From: Macrostomum hystrix
Lineage: Eukaryota > Platyhelminthes > Macrostomidae
Length of the DNA: 64,000 bases
NCBI GenBank assembly: GCA_950097015.1
Contig: CATNEN010000038.1
Coordinates: 23,635,001 to 23,699,000 of the forward strand
Direction of reading: 5' to 3'
Shown: piece by piece, positions 10,866-22,200 of the stretch
Numbering within the stretch: position 1 is the first letter of the stretch
Layout of the letters: each line of letters starts with the position of its first letter
Notes under the pieces: generated by a model
The model's input: only the letters and a program-made list of their open reading frames with translations
What the model was told of the DNA's origin: nothing
The model's database searches: none
Made by a program: the position numbers and the translations under genes

Positions 10866-11800
10866 ACACACCTCAATGCTCGCGAGAATTTTCACATCCG
10901 ACAACACCCCAAGATTATCACACTTCAGTCCTCGCGAGAAGTTTCACACCCGACAACACCCAAGATTATCACACTTCAGTCCTCGCGAGAAGTTTCACAC
11001 CCGGCAACACCCCAAGATTATCACACTTCAGTCCTCGCGAGAAGTTTCACACCCGACAACACCCAAGATTATCACACTTCAGTCCTCGCGAGAAGTTTCA
11101 CACCCGGCAACACCCCAAGATTATCACACTTCAGTCCTCGCGAGAAGTTTCACACTCGACAACACCCCAAGATTATCAAACTTCAGTCCTCGCGAGAAGT
11201 TTCACACCCGACAACACCCAAGATTATCACACTTCAGTCCTCGCGAGAAGTTTCACACCCGACAACACCCCAAGAGTATCACACTTCAGTCCTCGCGAGA
11301 AGTTTCACACCCGGCAACACCCCAAGATTATCACACTTCAGTCCTGGCGAGAAGTTTCACACCCGGCAACACCCCAAGATTATCACACTTCAGTCCTCGC
11401 GAGAAGTTTCACACCCGGCAACACCCCAAGATTATCACACTTCAGTCCTCGCGAGAAGTTTCACACCCGGCAACACCCCAAGATTATCACACTTCAGTCC
11501 TCGCGAGAAGTTTCACACTCGACAACACCCCAAGATTATCAAACTTCAGTCCTCGCGAGAAGTTTCACACTCGACAACGCCCCAAGATTATCACACTTCA
11601 GTCCTCGCGAGAAGTTTCACACTCGACAACGCCCCAAGATTATCACACTTCAGTCCTCGCGAGAAGTTTCACACCCGGCAACACCCCAAGATTATCACAC
11701 TTCAGTCCTCGCGAGAAGTTTCACACTCGACAACACCCCAAGAGTATCACACTTCAGTCCTCGCGAGAAATTTCACACCCGACAACGCCCCAATATTTTC
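10866..11800 (+). repeat. 52-bp minisatellite with a CTCGCGAG palindrome, downstream of protocadherin
   Basis: About 18 copies of a 51/52-bp unit containing cttcagtcctcgcgagaag and tttcacaccc. Units differ by single bases (cccg/ctcg, ggcaa/gacaa, gattatc/gagtatc). A diverged first unit sits at 10863-10912 and a diverged last one at 11800. Each unit carries the 8-bp palindrome CTCGCGAG with two CpGs, which are retained in nearly all copies. Open frames of 325-397 aa across it are repeat artefacts. Confidence 0.95.
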
Positions 11801-11809
11801 GCACCCTGT

Positions 11810-14770
11810 TCGTTACAAGGCTGAAATTTTTTTTAACTCGTTCCAATTTGTAGATCGCCACAATCAGAGAAACCATTCTGAAACTAAAAAATATGCGCCT
11901 AATTTAAATCGTCATCACACAAGCCCATATACCCAAGGTATATAAAACATTGTTTTGTTTTATTTTGTGACTAATCTGCTCGTATTCTTTTTAGTCTTTT
12001 AATTGTCACAATAAACATTGTTTATTTTTTAAGCACAGGTAAACATAATTGCAAATGCTGCAACCATTTTCAATACACTCGTTCCTGCACATAGTCCAAT
12101 GCAGTAATAAGTTCAATGGTTATTTTGTTTTACTGTCCTTTGAATTGTTTGCTTAACGAAAAGTATTTCTTTGTTGAGTATTCAGTTTTTGCATAATGAT
12201 TTTCACAAAATAAAGACTTTACTCTCCAAACAATTCAGTTTTTGGATATTTAAAGTGCTTTCTTTTATTTAACTCATTATTGTGCATAAAAAGCGATTAA
12301 AAATGATTTATAATTGAGAGATGAGAGGTGAGTCTCAGAAATTTACCATGATTCGAAGAAACGAACCACTATTCTTGGAAACTACCATCGATTCTTAGAA
12401 ATTTTCGAAGTTTCATAGAAACTAGCGACGGTTCTTAGAAATTGAAGACTTTTAAGAAAGATAACTTTTTTCTTTGCAAGTTAAAAAGATTACTTTCAGA
12501 AAAAATGTACCCGTCCTGAAGAAGTAAGGACAGATATATCTCGCGTTTCATTATGTAGCAGTTTTCTGAAAAATGTGGTCTTGCATTTCAGTCGACCTTC
12601 ATCAAACTACAGAATCCATCGCGCACAAAGTTATAGAAAAAAACCAGCATAGTGAATTATGAAGCGCGACTTGCGCATTTCGACGCAGTCCTCTTGCATT
12701 ATTATTCTTCAATTTTACAACGAGCCCTGTATCTGCGCAATAGCGAGAAAATGGAAACTTCAAAACGATATTGTGCGACTTATTCGCAGATGAAAGGCTA
12801 ATATTCTTTTTTATACGACGTTTTTGGCCACCAAATTGCAGTTGGGAAGCCAATTGTGCAATAATTGTGTCGAGATGGGTTTCGCTATTTTATCAACAGC
12901 CAAAGATTTCTGAAGTGGGCAAACTGGTGCGTGAAACGGCAGTTTAACTGAGCATCCACTTAAACTCGACGGTTATTGATCGCCTTCGGAGTCTGATGGG
13001 AAATGGTCCTATTTTTAGAAACACCCGTAAGGGAATCGAGACTTAGTACGTGACTTACCGCAGCCAATGAAATTTAGATAATATATACCCTTCGAAATCT
13101 GATTGGACAAGAAGTCAAGCTGGCGCTGTTTTTAGAAACACTTGAGAGGAATTGCATTAATGACAACCCCTCTAACAAAGCACGTGACACACCGCAGCCA
13201 ATGAAGTTTAGGTAATGTCTTTCTTCGATTTTCCTCGACAGATTTAGGAGGCTTAGTTTTTTATTGAACTGTTGTGTGGTTCAATGAAACAGAAGCGGTA
13301 TTATTCAGTTGCTAGTGCATCAGAATTTCCAATCTGCCCTTAGTAAATGTGGTTTGGAAAATGAAAGGTTTCGGTGAGAAATTGTCTTCAGATTCTACAC
13401 TACAGAGCTCGCTGTTTTATGTCTTTACACAAATTACTTATGAAATGAATGTAGCTGTTAATGCTATAAGTTCACAAGTCTGCTGCAGTGGAGCGTACTA
13501 ATAATGTATGAAAATAAAGCATAACTTAGACAGTCGATAATCCAATAGGCACAGTATTGGACTCACATTCGGACGACAAAATTATTCTTTTTTTCTTTCT
13601 TTTTTTCATGCTCGTGTATTGATTTCTCCTATAGAATTGACTATCTAAACAGAGTTAAATTCTCCCATAAAAATTAGAAGCTTTGCATGCAACGCATGAG
13701 TAAGCTTCTGTCCCCAGCCTATGGGCACAAGCAGATTGCAAGCAATTTAAGTTGTTTTCTGCTTCTCGCATATAGGAACTGCATGGAATGCTGGGAACAA
13801 AGAGCAGCAAAAGTTGTTTAGTATAACAGCTAATGAAATGCTAAATTAAGAGTATTTTCTTATGCATCACCAATATTTGTCTAATTAATAAAAGCAACGA
13901 TTTCCAATTTATTTGAAGATGTGCGTCTGTCTTGAAGGGCCACGCGGAGCAGCCCCCCTGGTGACAAAATGTTCCAATACTGAACCGAAGTAATGTGAGT
14001 CTTGCATTAATTAGTACATTCGAGAAATGGCAAGGGTGGCGTTAGGGTTGGGTGACTGAGAGAGACGCTCAGCCAATCGCGAGAGCTGAGCCAATCAAAC
14101 TCGTGCAAATGTTAAGGGTGGCGATCAGAAGGGGTTGGTGGACAGAGAGTGACGCTCAGCCAATCACTAGTCGATTTGAAAACACGACGAAAGGCAGGGT
14201 GAGTCTAAGAATATGCCACATGGATTTTCATTTTAATCCCAGCTTATAGTTTACAGTTTATTTAATCCCGGCTATAGTTTTTTTTTTTGATTGATTAAAT
14301 GGTAGATTTTTTCATTTTTAAACTATAATATTGATCCGCCAAAGAGATATTGTCTTAAAATTGGGACTGTTTTAATGTACTGTTTCAGCGTATGTCGGAC
14401 AACCAGTCAGCCTTCGAGACTCAATATTCCGAGTACTGTGTCTTTCCTGACCGGAAACAATTTCCGCGCATTAAAATATTTTTATTGGGCTAAAAAAAAA
14501 CTAAAAAGGATGGCATTAATAGCAAGAGCAATGATTGGCATGTTTGACAGAAAATTATAAAAGCTTTTCTGTAGCTAGTTAGCTGAGTCAGCGATTCCAA
14601 ACCGATGGCTGTCTGTCTTGCTTTTGTCCTTGCTTTTCACTCTGCATCTAACGATTGATTTCCGGATAAAAGTAGATAAAACGTCATTTGCTTCTTTGAT
14701 AATCATAGCATATGTTTGATCAACTTTAATATTATAGCTATGATTTACCTTTATAAAGCATTTTAACAAA
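11810..14770. other. Intergenic region with no convincing gene
   Basis: Mostly AT-rich. Visible structure: a degenerate ttcttagaaa repeat at about 12340-12445; a diverged tandem duplication of about 110 bp at 12985-13080 and 13090-13220 (shared pieces: tttttagaaacac, accgcagccaatgaa); a hairpin at about 13677-13710 (gaagctt...aagcttc); and a duplicated gacgctcagccaatc segment at 14062 and 14151. The longest open frames (65-83 codons) have no family features. Confidence 0.4.
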
Positions 14771-14774
14771 TAAC

Positions 14775-15035
14775 ATCTTCTCTCATTCTCTCTCACATCT
14801 TATCCCATTCTCTCTCAAATCTTCTCTCATTCTCTCTCAAATCTTCTCTCATTCTCTCTCACATCTTCTCTCATTCTCTCTTACATCTTCTCTCATTCTC
14901 TCTCACATCTTCTCTCATTCTCTCTCACATCTTATTTCATTCTCTTTTACATCTTCTCTCATTCTCTCTTACATCTTCTCTCATTCTCTCTCACATCTTA
15001 TCCCATTCTCTCTCACATCTTATCCCATTCTCTCT
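14775..15035. repeat. 22-bp minisatellite (cattctctctcacatcttct)
   Basis: About 12 copies of a 22-bp pyrimidine-rich unit, with tcaaatc, ttacatc and tatccc variants. It passes directly into the 21-bp array that follows; the junction is inside cacatcttcatg. Confidence 0.93.
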
Positions 15036-15395
15036 CACATCTTCATGTTAGACATGAGTGTCTTCATGTTAGACATGAGTGTCTTCATGTTAGACATGAG
15101 TGTCTTGATGTTACACATGAGTGTCTTCATGTTACACATGAGTGTCTTGATGTTACACATGAGTGTCTTGATGTTACACATGAGTGTCTTCATGTTAGAC
15201 ATGAGTGTCTTCATGTTAGACATGAGTGTCTTCATGTTAGACATGAGTGTCTTCATGTTAGACATGAGTGTCTTCATGTTAGACATGAGTGTCTTCATGT
15301 TAGACAGGAGTGTCTTCATGTTAGACATGAGTGTCTTGATGTTACACATGAGTGTCTTCATGTTAGACATGAGTGTCTTCATGTTAGACATGAAT
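15036..15395. repeat. 21-bp minisatellite (catgttagacatgagtgtct)
   Basis: About 17 copies of a 21-bp unit with two variants (cttcatgttagac and cttgatgttacac). Both strands read as open Met-Leu-Asp or Met-Ser-Asn repeats because the unit is a multiple of three. A few degenerate units of the same family lie in ARMH1 intron 1 (17641-17725). Confidence 0.95.
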
Positions 15396-15849
15396 GTCCC
15401 AGATGAGCTGGTTTTGTGTTATGTGCTAAAGTAAACAGATGAATAAGACCATGATGATTTCTAACCCAGTGTATAATATTTTTCGAACAATATATTTTTG
15501 AAAACAGAAGCATCACGAATCATTATTGTTTATTTTTTATCACACTTTGCCTTTAAAGTAGTCACTGCAATATTATAGTTCAGTACCAATGACCTTGGTA
15601 GAATTATTGTAGAAATAAGATAGCAGAAACTTACTTCATTATAAAAAATTCACCTTACTGACAGTAACATGTGTGAATATTATCGTCAAAATATAACTTT
15701 GCTATTTAAATTTACAAATAAACCAAATCAACATTTCCTACATACAAGCTTTTCAATGTTTTAATAAACATAACATCGAAAAGACACTAAACTAAATTAC
15801 ATAAAGTTATTTTTATGGTCTTTTCCTTTTCTGAGTAAATTAAACATAT

Positions 15850-18199
15850 TCAGCGCGAAGACGGGGCCGAAGAGTGGAAATGATGCTGATGTAATGGCTC
15901 TGTATCGGCAGCCACAGCTCCAGCCGGGATGTTGACCTTGTTGGATACCAAAACGTCCGCCTGCACCGGCGTCATGTCAACGTAGAGGGCCTCCGCGTTC
16001 GACTAAAAAAGCATTTCACAAGAATTAAAAAACTATTATAAATTAAATATTAAATATTATATTCTATTTTAAAACTAAAAACAAACGGTCGGTTGAAATT
16101 TCCAAATCCCACTTCACTCCCTGCCTCTCTTCAACAGCCACCTCACTCCCTGACTATCTTCAACACCCACCCCACTCCCTGCCTCTCTTCAACAGTCACT
16201 TCACTACCTGCCTCACTTTGACATCCACCTCACTCCCTGACTATCTTCAACACCCACCCCACTCCCTGCCTCTCTTCAACAGTCACTTCACTACCTGCCT
16301 CACTTTGACATCCACCTCACTCCCTGCCTATCTTCAAGACCCACCCCACTCCTTGTCTCTTTCAACCCGCTCTTCAAGCCGTGACTCTTTTCGACTTCGA
16401 TATACTTCAAATTTTCTAATCATGAAAAAAATCCTCACCATAAACTGGTCGTACAGCGCCTGTCCCATTGCCTCGCGCACGTGTTCGTCAACAATCGGTA
16501 GCTTGCGGCAGAGAAATTCCAAAGCAACTGAAGCCTGTCTCTGACTGTCGGCATAGTCGAGATTTCCCATGGCAAACATCAGGTGGTGCACGGCGCGCAG
16601 GTGAACGAGGCGTTCGCAGATTCGGTCCGACTGGCGAGCCAGTTCTCCGATGCATTTCGCAGCCGCGGCCTGTTGAACATAGATTGGCATTGGCGTGCCG
16701 CTGCCAACATCGCCGGAGACATTTTGTCTCGCGTTGGCGCCTCCAGTGGCATCACGACTAGGTCGAAGCAAAGACACGACGGCCTTGAGAGAACGAATTG
16801 GATAGGGGATTTGAATCTCAGACATGAGATTGAAAGTAATTGTATCCTAAAACAGTTCTTTCTAATTGAATCAGTTTAACCAACAGTAAAATTTCTGCCA
16901 AGCATTTTACTTTATTATATAGAAATTTGTACCTCGTCTGGAATAGTCATTCCAGAGAGGGGGGACCGAGTCTCTGTGAAGGGGTGCCTCTACTAGGGGG
17001 GCGCCACATGGTTTCGTCAGCCGTTTGTTAGGGGGTGCGGCCCCCCCCTTGTCGCCCCTGCGTTGGCCCTCAAAGGCGTAAATTGCACGACAAGCACACA
17101 AGCCTTCTCTACGCGGCTGCGCCCCATATGAATGTGGCCTCGACGCGGAATCGAGCTCGGGGACCTTGGCGCGAGAGGCAAACGCTTTAGACCGCTCTGC
17201 CACTCTCCCGCACTGTGATAAGTTCCAGTAGACAACGCAACACCAACCTGCAACAAATCGTCGGCAATATTGTACTCCATGAGCTCTTTAATAAACTCAA
17301 TAGTAGCCGATTGCACTTCCAGGTGCAGTGTGCTCAAGAGATTAGCGAGCCGTTCCACAATCACAGGATTAGCGTGTCGGACAATTGGCTGAACAAATCT
17401 TAGAGTTTGCACCGCCATCTGTTGAGCAGTTGGCGATGTGCAAGGCAGCACAGCTATCAGGCCTTTGTAAACCTGCTCAACGAATCTCGCGTTGCCGTCG
17501 GCCAGCGACTGGAGCAGGTAGCGAGCCGAGTCTTGAGTGCGCTCAGACTTTGACTTGGCCAGGCATTCGGCGACGGCTCGAATGCCGTAGCTCTCGCAAA
17601 TGATCTCCTTGTACTTTGTGCCTGGGCGCGGGTGGATGATTTCATGTTAGACATATAAGTTTCTTCATGTTAGACATCAGTTTCTTTATGTAACACATGA
17701 GTGCCTATGTGTTAGACATAACCTATAAATAGTGTCGCTGGCTGCACATTTAGAATTGTAAAAATATTCTTTTTAGCACAATCACGAGCTCACCAGCATT
17801 GGCGATGCACTGCAGAATCCTGATGGCCCAGTCCTTGTCTTCCTCTTTGGCCTTTTTAATTCCCAGCAGCTCCAGCAGGCACATGATGCCTCCGTGCTCA
17901 AGAAACTCAATCATAAAATTGTGACTGGTCGATGCAGAAAGAAATAGGTGTATTGTCTCTAATTGCTCTGTGACGCAGGTGCCAGTCATATAGGTGAGCT
18001 TCAGCCACACTGAGACTCGAGCTAGGAATAGACTGGCCATCTGAGCCAGCTCAAACTCCAACTCTGGCCCGGACTTTTTCCGATGCTGGTCAATGAAATC
18101 CCTCAGGATTACGGCTCGCTTGGATTTGCTGGATTGATCCCACTCTCTGAGCAGGTTCATCACATTCATTGTAGCTACTTCTTGCTTCGAGGAGCCCAT
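15850..18199 (-). CDS. ARMH1: ARMH1-like armadillo helical protein, four exons
   Basis: Minus-strand exons in order: 17794-18199, 17248-17621, 16439-16846 and 15850-16002, giving 446 aa, close to the vertebrate length of about 440. Phases agree at each junction (1, 0, 0). The protein starts MGSSKQEVATMNVMNLLREWDQ and contains LEHGGIMCLLELLGIKKAKEEDKDW, GTKYKEIICESYGIRAVAEC and QMAVQTLRFVQPIV, the helical repeats I recall from armadillo-like helical domain protein 1 (formerly C1orf228). Its molecular role is poorly known; conservation across ciliated animals has suggested a link with motile cilia, which this sequence cannot test. The C-terminus is His/Ser-rich (HQHHFHSSAPSSR). Intron 1 holds a small 21-bp repeat, intron 2 a SINE, intron 3 a degenerate repeat. 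Family assignment is from memory of conserved stretches. Confidence 0.85.
16090..16360. repeat. Degenerate minisatellite in ARMH1 intron 3, about 29-bp units in an 88-bp higher-order repeat
   Basis: Units of about 29 bp built on cactccctgcctctcttcaa repeat with variants. A block of three units starting ccacctcactccctgac recurs after about 88 bp (16139 and 16227). It lies just downstream, in transcription order, of the exon 3 donor. Confidence 0.85.
16960..17216 (-). mobile_element. tRNA-derived SINE, family B, copy 2 (ARMH1 intron 2)
   Basis: On the minus strand it begins gtggcagagcggtctaaagc (A box), then gagctcgattccgcg (B box), then a body shared with the copy at 3822-4045 (ggcgcagccgcg, tcgtgcaatttacgcc). 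It ends with a C-rich tract including cgccccccta. It sits in the same orientation as the host gene and begins about 30 bases downstream of the exon 2 donor in transcription order. Confidence 0.7.
17641..17725. repeat. Short degenerate 21-bp repeat (catgttagac family) in ARMH1 intron 1
   Basis: Three to four diverged units containing ttcatgttagacat and cacatgagtg, the same unit as the array at 15036-15395 but unexpanded. It lies next to the exon 2 acceptor. Confidence 0.7.
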
Positions 18200-19282
18200 A
18201 TTGTTAGAAATCGGATGCTTGTCTTTTTATAGCAATGCTGAAATGATTAGAACTCCGCTTATGCATATGCAAAGAGGCAAATTTACAAAGTACAAAAGAT
18301 ACACCTATATTGAGAAAAAACACTAATCATTTTTTGTCTGCTCGTTGCCTACATTATGAACGATTTCCAAAACTAACTTTGCTTTTCTGATTCAATCAGA
18401 TCCTAGATTTGCAATCAAGAACTTCACAATAATTCCCTGCGTTCTTCACAATAAGGGACACTAAGAACTCGAAGCATATATAGCTTAATTAAGTTTAACG
18501 GGTCTTAATTACCTTCCTTTTTTAGAAGGCATTGAAACTAGAATAGTAGTTCACTTATTCATCATATTTTATAATTATTACATATTATAATATTCACAGT
18601 CTATATAATTTATATATTGACCTTTTATTAAAAAATACACAAAGAAAATATTTTGTCTTTGGAAATATAAATATATGCCAAATAAAACCAATGTTTGTAT
18701 CGATAAGACTGTGCAAATGTAAAAAAATAATTTGAAATTAAAATTTGGAAACTGAAAATGAAGTTGAAAAACTACTGTACGCAAGTTACAGTTCATGGTC
18801 AATACAAAAATACTAAAAATTGATTTTAATAATTATTTTTACACAGAAAAAAGATTTTTTGTGTTATCTTATTTATTTTTATCGATAGAAAAGACGTTAT
18901 TTAGGTATATTTGTTTAATTTCGGTTTCACCCAGATTTTTTCTTTTCTGAAAAATTCTTTTTTCAGAGAGAAAAACGTTTTTATTTTGAGTAATAAAGAA
19001 ATTATACACAAATTCACATATAATGCTTGCTTTGCTTGACTGCATACTCATTAATATATACTTTTTCACTTAAGAGATCATTTAATTCTTCCGAGTTTGT
19101 TTTCGCTAACGTGTCTGAAATAACGAGAACGGAATTTAGTTGCGCTGAATCACTGAATCACTAAAACACGAGATTATTACAGTTCTATTTACTTGTCTGG
19201 CGTAATTGGGTTTCTAAAACTTAGTGTGGAGCTTTTCATATAATTTAAAAAGTAAATCCTTATAAGCGTTTCAGTATCAAAA
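18200..19282. promoter_or_regulatory. Divergent intergenic region between ARMH1 (-) and CCT5 (+)
   Basis: The two start codons are head to head, 1083 bp apart, so this region probably holds both promoters. It is strongly AT-rich and shows no clear TATA, CCAAT or CpG-island signal. A 29-nt segment at 18387-18415 is repeated exactly at 19822-19850. Confidence 0.4.
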
Positions 19283-22200
19283 ATGAATGTTTCACCCCAA
19301 GCAATGAATCTTGCTTTTGATGAGTATGGACGTCCTTTCATCATTCTTAAAGACCAAGAGCGACAGAAGCGTCTGACTGGCATTGATGCCCATAAGGTAT
19401 GTGCACTAAATAGTCAAATAAAAAAGCCTGAAGTCAATGTTGAATGTTGTATAGTTGTATTCTATAGCTTTAATATGTGTTTAGAATGATGGTAGATTAA
19501 TTAGCATATGTTAAGCAAGCTAGCCCTAGACATGTAACTAGGCCTATTATTTGAAACTAAATTTTCTATTATCAACTTGGTTTCGTGTCTTTGAATTTAA
19601 TGACAGCATTGCCATTAGCTATGTTATAGTTAGGCCTAGCATTTCTAAGTTCATTGTAGAAAATCTAGTTTTAAGATTTAAACAAAGTATAGGCCCCTAG
19701 ACAACTTAAATCTCAGAGTATGCTAAGCATAAGATTTTTTTTTCTAAAACACTAATATGATTCAGCATTTTGGATCAGATTTTAAGATGCATTTTACAAC
19801 TAAAATACACTTCAGCCAATGCTGATTCAATCAGATCCTAGATTTGCAATTTGTTAGGGTAATGTATCATCAACCGAACAGTGTATCTTCAAAACCGAAC
19901 AAGAATTTTGACTTTTTCCTTGGTCTCGTGCAAGACAGAAACAAGCTATTGTGTTTCACAGAACAATGTTTGTAGAAAGATGAAGAAATTATCTACAAGC
20001 TGAGGCATGATGTGCAATGAAGCATTAAGAGGAAAGAAAGATATTGATGTTTCAGTAGAAATTTTTATTGCAAAAGCATACTTTTTAACAACATTTTTTC
20101 AGTATGTACTTTAGATTAAGATTGTATGTTGTTGCTTGCCAATTAAATGACCATAAATGTAGTTATTTATAGAGCATAAAAAATGCTTTCAATTTAAATA
20201 ATTCATGATAGTTCACTCCTTAAAATAAGATTGAACCACTCACTCAAATTGCAAAACCAAACATCAAATTCTCTGTTTGGTTTGAAGATACATGAAAATC
20301 ATTGTTCGGTTTTAGATAAAAAGTAGGAATAACTTTTTTCTATTTGATAAAATAGCAAAAGCAAATACTTTTTAGAAAGTTGTAACTGTTTTCTATAACT
20401 TAGCTTTTGATTTATCATCAAATCTTAAATAGGAAATCTGTAGCTTAGGTTTGAAGTTAAAAAAATACACATTCTTGTTTGGTCGATGATACATTAGTAC
20501 CCTAGTTTTAGTTTTGCTCCTTATTGAAGCTAATAATTGGATCTGTGATGGGGGTCTATGTAGATCATCATGTGCACTGATGGAACATATTTTGTAGAAA
20601 GAACTGCAAAGCATACTGTAAGATGATCATTGATCACCAATATATTTTCCTGTACAGCATACAATCTTATTGTACACAGAATTGTGTACAAGAATCATAT
20701 CAATTCATTTCCCTATAGAGTATACAATCAATTGTAGACAAAACAGACTTAACAATACAAATGTCTTATTGGGTGCCATGTTATCAAAGTTTGCCTACAT
20801 GTCTGCATTCCGCATGATTGACAAGAAGTTTGCATATTTTGGATGACTCCAAGAGAGATTTGGGTACTTTGTCCTTTTTGCTATTTTGTTCTCAAATTTC
20901 AGAATAATTCTTTCCATATGTGATTCCTATCTGATCTGAATACAAAAACCCAGCAATAAGCCAAACTTGGCATTCCAAAGGTTTTCTTTTACCACAAATT
21001 CTTAGACAAGTTAGATTTATAAATTTATATATTTTCTTGATAGAAAATAAGTACACACAATATATGATCAATTCTTAAAGTGGACTACAGTTTGTTTGTT
21101 TTTAAAGAGCATTTTATAAATAATAAATTATCATCTAATTCAATATTGAATTATTCAATATTCAATATCTTGAAAATAATGACACAATGGCATACTTTGT
21201 TCATGTCCATGTAATATTATTGTAACAGGGCTTGTCTCTCTACTTTTCTCTCTAATGGTAGCGTATCTTTTGGCCTCTTCTATTCTTTTATCTCCTTCTC
21301 TACTGTTTACGTTCTCCGTATGTCTTTAACTCGGTGGCCCTGAAAAGGGCCGTTTTAACTTCACAACTCTTACGTTGTGCGATTCTCCTAGGTAGCGCTT
21401 CTGCACTGGCACGAGCGGTTTATCCCTCTAAGGCACTGGCTTACTATTCTCCAGTCTCTGCTGGGCGTTTCTCCAGGATCAGAGGGTCACAGCCTCAATC
21501 CTCGGTTTCGCACTAAATGCGTTTCCTCAATAATTAACACAACAAGTTTACTCTATTCAGATAGATCTTCTTTTCTCAGATTTTGCCTTTCTTGGCTCAC
21601 TGGCGGGGTGTATTTTTAGCCACAAATTTCTTTCACTTATATAGTGTTTATCAACTTTGTTTTAATACTGAATTTTACTAGAATATAAAAAATATTTATG
21701 CATATAATATGTATTCATATATATAAAATATGTAGAAAATAAGTTGAAGATATACCGTATAGCGCAAAAATAAAATTGAACTGCTACATTATTTTCACTT
21801 TGATTAAATAAACCAAATATAAACTAACTTTAGGGAAATGCATAGTGATTAAATCTAACATTTTTACTCTTACATAATATTTGTATGCATTCATACAAAA
21901 TATGTAGAAAGTAATCATACATTGCAGAAAAAATTGTTACTACAATACAGAATGCACTGTTTTATCTTAATTTTATCCATGTTTTATTGTATGTATTGTG
22001 TGCTTTGTTCCCCTAAAGATCTCTAAGCAATGACTGCCACAACTCAATAATATAATCAGCTGCTATGCCCAAATATGAGGTTGTGGCTTGCTTGTAGATT
22101 TGACTGCCATGCTCTAAATTTATGGTAATCCAAACTTGACTGCCATGTTTACAGGCAATGTACAGCTTTATATTAGGGACACTTACATTACTTCAAGTTG

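Noticed and set aside
10752-11945. 397- and 325-codon frames over the 52-bp array
   Set aside because: Period equals the repeat. Two frames are open in parallel and they start within the protocadherin 3' end.
16960-17216. Functional tRNA gene in ARMH1 intron 2
   Set aside because: Same reason: the head is continuous with a SINE body found at 3822-4045.
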